Shown here piece after piece: positions 1-8,477 of a DNA stretch of 15,052 nt; the first letter of the stretch is position 1; each line of letters starts with the position of its first letter. Origin of the DNA: GCA-002862325 sp036339295 (GTDB lineage Bacteria; Planctomycetota; Phycisphaerae; Phycisphaerales; SM1A02); the NCBI GenBank assembly GCA_036339295.1, contig JAYZBK010000177.1, positions 1 through 15,052 of the forward strand. Reading direction: 5' to 3'. Made by a program: the position numbers and the translations under genes. The notes under the pieces were generated by a model. The model ran no database searches and had not been told where the DNA came from. It saw only the letters and a list, made by a program, of their open reading frames with translations.

Positions 1-1845
<1,845 letters not shown>

Positions 1846-1864
1846 TCCCGTCGTGACGGCAGGC

Positions 1865-2254
1865 ATGTCCAGCGAAGAATCGAAGCAGGTCCGGGCGTTC
1901 GCCATCGAGTGCGCCCGGACCTGTTCCGACATGAAGTGCACCGACGTCCTCGTGCTCGACGTCGCCGGCCTCAGCCAGGTCTGCGACTTCATCGTGATCG
2001 CATCGGGAACGAGCGATCGGCAGATGAGGTCGGTGGCCCAGGCCCTCGAGGACCTCGGCAAGGAGGGCGGCGATCCGCCGTTCCGGACCAACCGCGATTC
2101 GGCCACCAGCTGGGTCGTCGCCGACTTCGTGAACGTGGTGGTCCATCTGTTCGAACCCTCGCAGCGGCTCTACTACGATCTCGAGTCGCTCTGGCGCGAC
2201 GGTTCGAGGGTCCAGTGGATCCGGCCCGAGGACGCGGCCGGCGGCGATTCCTGA
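1865..2254 (+). CDS. rsfS: Ribosomal silencing factor RsfS
   Basis: Small RsfS/Iojap (DUF143) protein that binds ribosomal protein uL14 on the 50S subunit and blocks joining of the subunits when nutrients are short. The sequence shows the family hallmarks CDFIVIASGTSDRQM in the first half and DFVNVVVHLFEPSQRLYYDL ahead of the C-terminal LESLW. At 129 residues it is of ordinary length. The ATG at 1865 (MSSEES) is preferred because it leaves the usual stretch of just over 20 residues before the VLVLDV strand; an in-frame GTG at 1853 would add four residues. Neither start has a convincing Shine-Dalgarno site, so translation may be coupled to the pyrophosphatase, which stops 19 nt upstream. The usual partner genes of rsfS (nadD, proA) are not here; it sits between the pyrophosphatase and panD. 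Confidence 0.95.
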   Translation: MSSEESKQVRAFAIECARTCSDMKCTDVLVLDVAGLSQVCDFIVIASGTSDRQMRSVAQALEDLGKEGGDPPFRTNRDSATSWVVADFVNVVVHLFEPSQRLYYDLESLWRDGSRVQWIRPEDAAGGDS

Positions 2255-2262
2255 GAGGAAGC

Positions 2263-2267
2263 GGGAG
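2263..2267 (+). promoter_or_regulatory. Shine-Dalgarno site of panD
   Basis: GGGAG ends 5 nt before the panD ATG at 2273. A second purine-rich stretch, AGGAAG at 2256-2261, lies just upstream. It supports the ATG as the panD start and contrasts with the genes here that lack such a site. Confidence 0.6.
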
Positions 2268-2272
2268 ACGAC

Positions 2273-2644
2273 ATGCTTCGCGAGGTTCTCTTCGGCAAGA
2301 TCCACGGCGCCGCCGTGACCCAGTGCGATCCCGACTACATCGGGTCGATCACGATCGACACCGACCTGCTCGACGCCACCGGCCTTCGCGTGAACGAGAA
2401 GGTCCTCGTCTGCGATGTCGACAGCGGCAGCCGATTCGAGACCTACGTGTTCAAGGGCGAAGCGGGCAGCGGGATCATCGGCATCAACGGGGCGGCGGCC
2501 CGCCTCACCGCGCCGGGCAACACGGTGCTGATCATGTCGTTCTGCCACCTCACGGTCGAGGAGTTCGACCGGCACCGTCCCAAGGTCGCGATCATCGGCG
2601 AGGGCAATCGGATCGATCGAATGATCGAGTACGACCCGGATTGA
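2273..2644 (+). CDS. panD: Aspartate 1-decarboxylase PanD, pyruvoyl-dependent
   Basis: Cytoplasmic enzyme that removes the alpha-carboxyl of L-aspartate to give beta-alanine, the precursor of pantothenate and coenzyme A. The family is made as a proenzyme that cleaves itself at a Gly-Ser bond and turns the Ser into the catalytic pyruvoyl group. Here the bond is Gly24-Ser25 in YIGSITID, exactly where it lies in the E. coli enzyme. Lys9, Tyr22, Arg54, Thr57 and Tyr58 also line up, as does the conserved NGAAA segment near residue 72. At 123 residues the length is normal. The start has a Shine-Dalgarno site, and the gene begins 18 nt after rsfS, so the two are probably cotranscribed. Other pantothenate genes (panB, panC) are not in the window. 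Confidence 0.97.
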   Translation: MLREVLFGKIHGAAVTQCDPDYIGSITIDTDLLDATGLRVNEKVLVCDVDSGSRFETYVFKGEAGSGIIGINGAAARLTAPGNTVLIMSFCHLTVEEFDRHRPKVAIIGEGNRIDRMIEYDPD

Positions 2645-2664
2645 GCCGGCCCTCCCGGCGCAGG

Positions 2665-2670
2665 TACGAT
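2665..2670 (+). promoter_or_regulatory. -10-like element TACGAT before the alpha/beta hydrolase gene
   Basis: TACGAT matches the TANNNT form of a sigma-70-type -10 box and ends 6 nt before the ATG at 2677. A partial -35, TTGAGC at 2641-2646, lies 18 nt upstream, overlapping the panD stop. If used, transcription would start at or next to the ATG, giving a leaderless mRNA. No Shine-Dalgarno site precedes this ATG. This is inferred from sequence alone. Confidence 0.5.
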
Positions 2671-2676
2671 TCGGCC

Positions 2677-4527
2677 ATGCCCCGGTCGTCCTTCGTCATT
2701 CCAGCCCTGCTGCAGGTCCTCGGGGTCCTGCTCGCGTCCCCGGCAGCCCAGGCCGACGGGTTCGAGGGCATCTGGTGCGGCGAGGCCCGGATGGCCGGCG
2801 GCACGGTCTTCGTGCAGGTCGAGCTGGTCGAGGGCGCGGAAGCGGACACCGCGATCGTGACGATTCCCGCCCTCGGTGCACTCGGGGTCGAGGCCCGCTC
2901 CGTCGAGAAGGGGGCCGACGGGCTGAAGGTCGAGGCACGGGCCCCGGTCCTGTCCGTGGGCGTCTCGATCGGGAGGCCCGAGGAAGGGCGGGCATCCGCC
3001 ACGCTCGACATCCTCACGGGGCCCGCGAGGCTCGTCGACCTTCCTCCGGCGAGCTTCGACGTTCGTTCGATCCCGAAGGTCCGAGGGCTTCCCGGGGCCT
3101 CGCGACACGATGCGATCCTGGCCCTGCCCGGCAACACCCGTCTTCCGATCACGATCGTCCTCGGCGAGGTCGACGGCGTCGAGCTCGCGATGATGGACAT
3201 TCCGGCCCAGGGGGTCCAGGGGATCGTCCTGCTTCCGGGTTCGCTGCCGATCCCGGGACCCGGCGAGGAAGCCACGCCGCTCGAATCGAATCCCGAGCTC
3301 CGGGTCTGGCGCCTTCCCGTGCAGGTCGAGGCGCAACTTCTCATCCGGCCCGAGGGCGACTCCTGGACCGGAGCGTTCCGGCAGGGCCAGTTCGATCTTC
3401 CCATCGAATTCGAGCGGGCCGCCGAGGGCGCCGTCGCCGAGCGTCGGCGTCCACAGGACCCGGTGCCTCCGCTGCCCTATGCCGAGGTCGAGGCGGAAGT
3501 CGCCACCCCGGCCGGCCACGTCCTCGCCGGGACGCTCGTGATCCCCGGCACCGATCCCGACGAGAACGGGTTCCCCGCGGTCGTGCTGGTCACCGGCAGC
3601 GGTCCCCAGAATCGGGACGAGGAACTCCTGGGTCACCGACCCTTCCTGGTCCTCGCCGACCGGCTCGCCCGGATGGGCATCGCCTCGTTCCGCTACGACG
3701 ATCGTGGAGTCGGTGCCAGCACCGGCGAGTTCTCGACCGCCACCGGATTCGACCTCGCGGACGATGCCGCGGCCGCGCTCGGGTACCTGAAGCGAGCTCC
3801 CGGCGTCGACTGCGATCGATGCGGCGTCGTCGGCCACAGCGAAGGCGGCCTCCTCGCTGCGATCGTCGCCGCGGGCATGGCACCGTCGTTCCCCGAGGCG
3901 GCCCCGGCCTTCGTGGTCTCGATCGCCGGGACCGGGGTCGACGGTGGCGCCATCATGAGCGACCAGTCGGCGAGGATCCTGCGAGCGGCCGGGGCGGACG
4001 AGGAGGCGATCCGGGACGTCGACGCCGCCCACCGGGCCTTGATGGACGCCATGAGGAACGAGGAGGTCGAGTCCACGGTCATCGAGCCGCTTCTGGCGGA
4101 ACTGCAGGATCGGCAGCTGGCCCTCCAGGGCGTGGAGCTCGACGAGGCGGATCTCGCGGAACTCCGACGGGCCGGCATGGCCCAGATGGGATCGCCGTGG
4201 ATGCGGGCGTTCATTCGATTCGATCCCGCGGTCGCCTGGCGTTCGGTGAGGGTCCCGGTCCTCGCCGTGAACGGGACCCTGGATCTCCAGGTCTGGCACG
4301 ATCTCAATCTCCCCGCGATCGAGAGGGCGGTCCGGGATGGGGGAGGCGCGGTGGAGATCGTCCGGTTCGAGGGTCTCAACCACATGCTGCAGCCCACGAC
4401 CACCGGCTCGCCCGACGAGTACGCGATCATCGACACGACCATGGACGAGGCGGCGATGGAGTCGATCGGATCGTGGGTCCTGTCGACCCCTCGGCGACCG
4501 GAGGTCCCGAATCGAGGAGGGGAATGA
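2677..4527 (+). CDS. Secreted alpha/beta hydrolase (serine esterase/peptidase-like)
   Basis: A 616-residue protein with a signal peptide (hydrophobic about 6-20, then SPAAQA near 21-26), so probably exported. Residues about 28-265 form a domain rich in beta-strand-like segments that I do not recognise. Residues about 268-605 are an alpha/beta hydrolase: oxyanion region VTGSGPQNRD (305-314), YDDRGVGAS (340-348), nucleophile elbow GHSEGG with Ser388, acid Asp536 in NGTLDLQV and His569 in GLNHM, a complete triad. The substrate cannot be told; relatives in the COG1073/S33-like group include esterases and peptidases. The ATG at 2677 was chosen because it begins the signal peptide and follows a -10-like box; the frame is open farther upstream but there it overlaps rsfS and panD. 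The 3' end meets trmB at an ATGATG junction. Confidence 0.9.
   Translation: MPRSSFVIPALLQVLGVLLASPAAQADGFEGIWCGEARMAGGTVFVQVELVEGAEADTAIVTIPALGALGVEARSVEKGADGLKVEARAPVLSVGVSIGRPEEGRASATLDILTGPARLVDLPPASFDVRSIPKVRGLPGASRHDAILALPGNTRLPITIVLGEVDGVELAMMDIPAQGVQGIVLLPGSLPIPGPGEEATPLESNPELRVWRLPVQVEAQLLIRPEGDSWTGAFRQGQFDLPIEFERAAEGAVAERRRPQDPVPPLPYAEVEAEVATPAGHVLAGTLVIPGTDPDENGFPAVVLVTGSGPQNRDEELLGHRPFLVLADRLARMGIASFRYDDRGVGASTGEFSTATGFDLADDAAAALGYLKRAPGVDCDRCGVVGHSEGGLLAAIVAAGMAPSFPEAAPAFVVSIAGTGVDGGAIMSDQSARILRAAGADEEAIRDVDAAHRALMDAMRNEEVESTVIEPLLAELQDRQLALQGVELDEADLAELRRAGMAQMGSPWMRAFIRFDPAVAWRSVRVPVLAVNGTLDLQVWHDLNLPAIERAVRDGGGAVEIVRFEGLNHMLQPTTTGSPDEYAIIDTTMDEAAMESIGSWVLSTPRRPEVPNRGGE
4515..4520 (+). 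promoter_or_regulatory. Shine-Dalgarno site of trmB
   Basis: A full AGGAGG lies 6 nt before the ATG at 4527 and 3 nt before an in-frame ATG at 4524. The spacing favours 4527. The site lies within the last codons of the hydrolase, so the two genes are likely translationally linked. Confidence 0.75.
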
Positions 4528-5186
4528 TGTCGTTCGGACTGAGCCGAGGCCGTGACCAGGAGTTCGCCGGATACGGACTGACGCGGGACGACCTGCCCCC
4601 GTTCGATGCGGGGCCGTGGGATCCCCGGGCGCTCTTCGCCGATCCCGGTCGGCCGTTCGAGCTGGAGATCGGTTCCGGGAAGGGGACGTTCCTCGTCCAG
4701 CAGGCGGAGCTCCAGCAGGAGACGAACTTCCTCGGGATCGAGTGGGCGGGCGAGTTCTTCCGCTACGCGGCGGACCGACTGCGGCGTCGAGCGTTCGAGA
4801 ACGTGCGCATGCTCCACGACGACGCGACCGAGATCGTCGTCCATCGCCTCCCGGACTCGTGCTGCCGCGTCGTCCACCTCTACTTCAGCGACCCCTGGCC
4901 GAAGTCCCGGCACCACAAGCGACGGGTCGTCCAGGACGAGACGATGGCCGCGGTCCACCGGGTGCTCGCCCCCGATGGCGAGTTCCGGATCGTGACCGAT
5001 CACGACGATCTCTGGTCCTGGTACGAGGAGCATGCGGCCCGCCACGCTTCGCTCTTCGCGCGGGGCCCCTTCGAGTCGCCCGCCTCCGCGGGCGAGGGAG
5101 AGGTGGTCGGCACGAACTTCGAGCGGAAGTTCCGTCGCGAGGGCCGACCGTTCCACGCGATGACCCTTCGTCGCCTTCCTGCATGA
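4527..5186 (+). CDS. trmB: tRNA (guanine-N7-)-methyltransferase TrmB
   Basis: Uses S-adenosylmethionine to form m7G at position 46 in the variable loop of tRNAs. The 219-residue protein has the SAM-binding EIGSGKGTF motif about 50 residues in, the IEWAGE acidic strand, the family hallmark FSDPWPKSRHHKRR near 125-140, and TNFERKFRREGRP close to the C-terminus. Length and motif order are normal and no key residue seems missing. The start overlaps the hydrolase stop by one base. Two in-frame ATGs (4524 and 4527) are possible; the second has better spacing from the strong Shine-Dalgarno sequence. The argE-like gene follows 13 nt after the stop, which suggests a hydrolase-trmB-argE transcript. No functional link between these three is evident. 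Confidence 0.95.
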   Translation: MSFGLSRGRDQEFAGYGLTRDDLPPFDAGPWDPRALFADPGRPFELEIGSGKGTFLVQQAELQQETNFLGIEWAGEFFRYAADRLRRRAFENVRMLHDDATEIVVHRLPDSCCRVVHLYFSDPWPKSRHHKRRVVQDETMAAVHRVLAPDGEFRIVTDHDDLWSWYEEHAARHASLFARGPFESPASAGEGEVVGTNFERKFRREGRPFHAMTLRRLPA

Positions 5187-5199
5187 GCCGGATCGTTCC

Positions 5200-6414
5200 A
5201 TGACCGCCGAACCCGACATCCTCCAGATCCTCGATCGCCTCGTCGCCCACGACACCACGAGTGCGCATCACCGACCCACCACGCCGCTCGGGGACGAGGT
5301 CTGCGAGCTTCTCGATCGCCCCGGGATCCGGGTCGAGCGATTCGACTGCGGTGGGGGGCGGGAGAACCTCTGGTTCGAGACGGGGCCCGCCCCGGATCCG
5401 GACGGCCGCGGCCTGCTGCTGTGCGGTCACGTGGACGTCGTGCCGGCGACGGAGCCCGAATGGACCGGCGATCCGTTCCGCCTCCGCATCGTCCCGAACG
5501 GATCGGACGAGCATGCGGTGGGGCGTGGGGTCTGCGACATGAAGGGCTTCGACGCGATCGCGATCTCGATGATGATGGAGGCGGCCGCGACCGGGGGGCT
5601 CGATGAACCGCTCTGCCTGCTGCTGACCTGCGACGAGGAGATCGGAACGGTCGGGGCCGGGCATTTCGCGACCCAGTGGGGGGATCGACCGATTCCTCGT
5701 CGGACCATCGTGGGCGAGCCGACCTCGCTGCGGCCGATCCGTGGGCACAAGGGCCACCTCTCGATCGCGATCGAGGTCGGTGGCCGAGGCTGCCACACCG
5801 GGTTTCCCGAGCGGGGGGTCAACGCGATCGAACGATCGATCCACGTCCTCGAGGCCCTGCGGGATCTCCGGGCGGAGCTGGTCGATGAGCGGACCGAGGC
5901 GAGCGGTCTCTTCCCCGAGACGCCGTTCCCGGTCCTGACGATCGCGACGGCCCGGGCCGGATCCGCGGTCAACGTCATGCCGGACCGGATGTCGCTTCGA
6001 GTCGGGGTTCGACTCCTGCCCGGCCAGTCGGCGTCGTCGTTCCTGCCGCGGATGGTCTCGGCGATCGAAGCCCACGGGGTCGAGGTCGACCTGCGCGACG
6101 GCCTCGAGAACGACCCGCCCGGCGAGGACGAACCCCTCGACCACGGCGACTGCCTCCTCGTGCCGATGAACGACACGCCGTCCTATGCGATCGAGTCCGA
6201 CCACCCGTTCCTCGCGGAGGTCCGCGGGCTGGTCGACGACGACGAGGAGCTTGGCGCGAACTTCGGGACCGACGCGGGTCGCCTGGAGCCGCTCGGGTGC
6301 CACTCGGTCGTCTTCGGGCCCGGCGACATCTCGGTCGCTCATCGCCCCGACGAGTTGATCTCGATCGCCGAGCTTCGGCGGGCCCGCGGACTCCTGGCCG
6401 ATCTCGTCCGCTGA
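5200..6414 (+). CDS. argE: M20 family metallo-deacetylase, probable acetylornithine deacetylase ArgE
   Basis: A 404-residue cytoplasmic metallohydrolase of the M20/ArgE/DapE family. If ArgE, it converts N-acetylornithine to ornithine and acetate in arginine synthesis. The two-metal site is complete: His77 (CGHVDVVP), bridging Asp113 (CDMKGFD), catalytic Glu146 followed by Glu147 (TCDEEIGT), Glu173 (VGEPTSL) and His381. The dimerisation domain starts at about residue 184 and has the conserved His199 in GCHTGFPERGVNAI. The C-terminal FGPGDISVAHRPDE, with GPGDI.VAH.PDE, is the form seen in ArgE rather than DapE or carboxypeptidase G2. Substrate assignment remains inference because M20 members are hard to separate. 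It begins 13 nt after trmB with no clear Shine-Dalgarno site and ends 1 nt from the convergent small membrane protein gene. Confidence 0.82.
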   Translation: MTAEPDILQILDRLVAHDTTSAHHRPTTPLGDEVCELLDRPGIRVERFDCGGGRENLWFETGPAPDPDGRGLLLCGHVDVVPATEPEWTGDPFRLRIVPNGSDEHAVGRGVCDMKGFDAIAISMMMEAAATGGLDEPLCLLLTCDEEIGTVGAGHFATQWGDRPIPRRTIVGEPTSLRPIRGHKGHLSIAIEVGGRGCHTGFPERGVNAIERSIHVLEALRDLRAELVDERTEASGLFPETPFPVLTIATARAGSAVNVMPDRMSLRVGVRLLPGQSASSFLPRMVSAIEAHGVEVDLRDGLENDPPGEDEPLDHGDCLLVPMNDTPSYAIESDHPFLAEVRGLVDDDEELGANFGTDAGRLEPLGCHSVVFGPGDISVAHRPDELISIAELRRARGLLADLVR

Positions 6415-6415
6415 G

Positions 6416-6589
6416 TCACTCGGCGACGGCGGGCATCCGCTCGCCTTCGCCCTCGACGCCGGGCTCGAGCGACTCGTCCAGCGTCATCACGTAGCCGAGC
6501 AGGGCGAGAAGCATCAGGACGACGGCGATGATCGTCATCTTCTTGCTGGTGCGTCCGGCTCGTCCGTGGTTGTGGGATCCGTTGTTCAT
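6416..6589 (-). CDS. Small single-pass membrane protein, unknown function
   Basis: A 57-residue reading frame. It begins MNNGSHNHGRAGRTSKK, a hydrophilic, basic and His/Asn-rich head, followed by a hydrophobic segment from about Met18 to Leu37 that can span the membrane. The tail (DESLEPGVEGEGERMPAVAE) is strongly acidic. The positive-inside rule predicts the N-terminus in the cytoplasm and the acidic tail outside. Three things support a real gene: clear domain-like structure, a snug fit between flanking genes (1 nt from the argE stop), and a TAGTCT box 6 nt before the ATG, like other genes in the window. I do not recognise a family and no function is proposed. Its promoter lies between it and the nitrilase-VOC gene upstream, so it is probably transcribed on its own. 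Confidence 0.7.
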   Translation of the reverse strand: MNNGSHNHGRAGRTSKKMTIIAVVLMLLALLGYVMTLDESLEPGVEGEGERMPAVAE

Positions 6590-6595
6590 GCCCGC

Positions 6596-6601
6596 AGACT
6601 A
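6596..6601 (-). promoter_or_regulatory. -10-like element TAGTCT before the small membrane protein
   Basis: On the minus strand TAGTCT is followed by GCGGGC (6 nt) and then the ATG at 6589. It fits TANNNT and the leaderless spacing seen at other gene starts here. No -35 box is recognisable. Confidence 0.5.
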
Positions 6602-6629
6602 GCGGACGGCGTCGACGCGCGAGTCGGCT

Positions 6630-8042
6630 TCAGGGGTCCCGGGAGGGCGGAAGCTCCGGTTCCCGTGGCGTTCGCCGATTCGCGATCTCGACCAGGTTGC
6701 CGTCCGGATCCCGGAAGTGGATCGACCGGAGGGGGCCGCTCGTCCCCGGTCGGTCGACCGGACCCAGAGCGATCGGAATCCCGAATCGCCGCAGGTGGTC
6801 GAGCCAGTCCTCGAGCGGTGCCCTCGATACGAGGCAGAGATCCGACGACCCCCACGTGGGTCGACTGCCCGCGATCCCGCCGTCCTCCTCCTCCGTCCGC
6901 AGCTCGATCCGTTGATCGCCGAATCGAAGCGATCGCGTGTCGTCCTCGTGCCGGACCTCCTCGAAGCCGAGGACGCGGCGGTAGAAGCGGACGGCGTGGT
7001 CGGGGTCCCGGACGGTGAGGACGAGATGCTCGATCGAGTCCACGAGCGGCGTCCCCATCGGGGTCACGGTCGGCGTGCGATCGTCGATGAAGGAGGCGAC
7101 TCCCGTGCGACGGCGATCGACCGTCATCTGGAACACGTCCGGCCTGGCGTAGTGCCCGGCCGGGTCGAAATTCTGTCGTTCCCGCCGGATCGCCTCGGGG
7201 TCGATGTCGACCACCAGCAGGTGCTCCGTGCCGGCCGGCACGGTCTCGGGATCGACCACCCACTCGCCATCGGGTCCGGCGACGCACGAACCCCCGGCCT
7301 GGAGGACGAGGGAGCCTCCGTCCTCGTCCCGGCTCTCCCGAAGATCGGCGAGCTCGGGAAGGTCGCCGGGGAGGTCTTCGGCGTGGAGGACGCCGCATGC
7401 CCCGATCACGTAGCACCGACCTTCCCTCGCCGCCACGCGGGTGAGCTCACGGGTGTTGGCCGGGGCTCCCGGCCAGAGCATCAGATGCACGTCGAGTCCG
7501 TCGGCCTGGAGGGCGGCGCGGGCCAGCGGCATCCAGTTCTCCCAGCAGTTCAGCGCACCGACCCGCAGTCCGGCGACCTCCCGCGTCCGCAGGCCGTGGC
7601 CGTCTCCCGGTCCCCAGCAGAGCCTCTCCTCGTACGTCGGGACGAGCTTGCGATGGACGTTGGCCAGGTGACCGTCGCGGTCGATCCAGAAGGCGGTGCA
7701 GTAGAGGGTGTGTCCACCTCGGTCGATCCCCCGCTCGACCGCACCCAGCACCACCTCGACTCCACGGACCGCCGCGGTGGCGCAGATCGCCTCGAGGTGT
7801 CCGTGGACCGGAGCGACCGACTGGTCGACGTAGCGGGCGTGGATCGCCTTCTGGCGGGGGTCGTCGAACCGGGCGCCTCCGGTGGGGGAGAGCCAGACCG
7901 GGTACCCGGGGACGCAGGCTTCGGGGAAGACCACGAGATCGGCGTCGCGGTCCGCGGCCTCGTGGATCCTCGACACGACCCGTCGGATCGACTCCTCGCG
8001 ATCGAGCAGGGCGGAGCGGAACTGGACGGCTGCGATCCTCAT
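6630..8042 (-). CDS. Nitrilase fused to a C-terminal VOC (glyoxalase-like) domain
   Basis: A 470-residue protein in two parts. Residues 1 to about 315 are a nitrilase (carbon-nitrogen hydrolase fold) with the whole catalytic set: Glu41 in VVFPEA, Lys132 in HRKLVPTYEER, Cys166 in LNCWENWMPLA. The CWEN and RKL.PT..ER..WG.GDG forms are those of true nitrilases, which turn nitriles into carboxylic acids and ammonia, rather than amidases. Residues about 335-458 are a VOC-fold domain: IEHLVLTVRDPDHAVRFYRR, then candidate metal ligands His339, Glu380, Asp401 and Glu452, ending in the GPV.R.G..G...S..FRDPDGN.VE typical of small glyoxalase/dioxygenase-like proteins. The linker has an in-frame ATG at Met329, so a free VOC product is possible. 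The start at 8042 is 1 nt after the zinc-finger gene stop; coding of both parts in one uninterrupted frame looks genuine. The substrate is unknown. Confidence 0.88.
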   Translation of the reverse strand: MRIAAVQFRSALLDREESIRRVVSRIHEAADRDADLVVFPEACVPGYPVWLSPTGGARFDDPRQKAIHARYVDQSVAPVHGHLEAICATAAVRGVEVVLGAVERGIDRGGHTLYCTAFWIDRDGHLANVHRKLVPTYEERLCWGPGDGHGLRTREVAGLRVGALNCWENWMPLARAALQADGLDVHLMLWPGAPANTRELTRVAAREGRCYVIGACGVLHAEDLPGDLPELADLRESRDEDGGSLVLQAGGSCVAGPDGEWVVDPETVPAGTEHLLVVDIDPEAIRRERQNFDPAGHYARPDVFQMTVDRRRTGVASFIDDRTPTVTPMGTPLVDSIEHLVLTVRDPDHAVRFYRRVLGFEEVRHEDDTRSLRFGDQRIELRTEEEDGGIAGSRPTWGSSDLCLVSRAPLEDWLDHLRRFGIPIALGPVDRPGTSGPLRSIHFRDPDGNLVEIANRRTPREPELPPSRDP

Positions 8043-8043
8043 G

Positions 8044-8457
8044 TCAGGTTCCCGCCGGACCGCGGCCCGGATCCGGCTTCTCCCGATCCGCCACGGCACC
8101 GGAGGACGGCTTCCGCCAATCGTGGTCGGGGTCGTCGTCGAGCGCCCTCGATGCGAGGCGGATGCAACGACGGCAGATCAAGGCCTCCTCCCGGACCGGA
8201 CTCCGGAAGGCCGGGTCCGTCCGCTGCTCGAGGCAGAGCGTGCACGTCCAGGGCTCCTCCCCGGCCTTCGGGGCCGGCGCGTCGTCGAGTCCACCCTCGA
8301 TCACCGCTCTCCAGGCGGTCGCGAGGCAGTCGCCGCAGATGCAGGAGCCGCGATGCCCCTCGACCATGGCGATGTCGTCCTGCCAGGGTCTCGCGCAGAA
8401 GTCGCAGAGGATGTCGGTGGGCAGCATCGCCGCCGGGTCGGCACCGGGTCTGTGCAT
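8044..8457 (-). CDS. Protein with two tandem ClpX-type C4 zinc fingers
   Basis: A 137-residue soluble protein with no ATPase or other known domain. Its cysteines form two sets of identical spacing: Cys18/21 with Cys41/44, and Cys72/75 with Cys95/98. Each set is CxxC, 19 residues, CxxC, and each is followed by a short helix-like stretch (LATAWRAV; IRLASRAL). This resembles the zinc-binding domain at the N-terminus of ClpX (CSFC...ICDEC...), which dimerises and binds adaptors and substrates. An extra Cys39 lies before the third ligand of finger one. The C-terminal tail is charged and Pro/Gly-rich. The gene leads a probable two-gene operon with the nitrilase-VOC gene (1 nt gap), and starts 20 bp from the divergent histidine kinase. 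Met11 is a possible later start. Zinc binding is inferred; a role as adaptor or regulator would be guesswork. Confidence 0.8.
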   Translation of the reverse strand: MHRPGADPAAMLPTDILCDFCARPWQDDIAMVEGHRGSCICGDCLATAWRAVIEGGLDDAPAPKAGEEPWTCTLCLEQRTDPAFRSPVREEALICRRCIRLASRALDDDPDHDWRKPSSGAVADREKPDPGRGPAGT

Positions 8458-8462
8458 GGACG

Positions 8463-8469
8463 TATCCTA
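8463..8469. promoter_or_regulatory. Symmetric bidirectional -10-like element TATCCTA
   Basis: TATCCTA reads as TATCCT on the plus strand (9 nt before the kinase ATG at 8478) and as TAGGAT on the minus strand (6 nt before the ATG at 8457). Both match TANNNT. The gap between the two start codons is only 20 bp, so transcription from either strand of this box would start at or within about 3 nt of the start codon. Symmetric -10 elements driving divergent transcription are known in bacteria. No -35 box could be recognised for either direction. Confidence 0.5.
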
Positions 8470-8477
8470 CGCCGGTC

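Noticed and set aside
1909..2676. Upstream extension of the hydrolase frame across rsfS and panD
   Set aside because: Both rsfS and panD are certain in other frames. The extension is Arg-rich shadow sequence, and the ATG at 2677 starts a clear signal peptide.
2443..4383. 646-codon minus-strand open frame opposite the hydrolase
   Set aside because: Long antisense frames are expected in G+C-rich DNA. The translation is Arg/Asp/Gly/His-rich with no domain; likewise for those at 4885-6342, 8301-9863 and 12487-14517.
6717..8477. Long plus-strand frame leading into the histidine kinase
   Set aside because: It is antisense to the nitrilase-VOC and zinc-finger genes, and the kinase proper begins with its first membrane helix at 8478.
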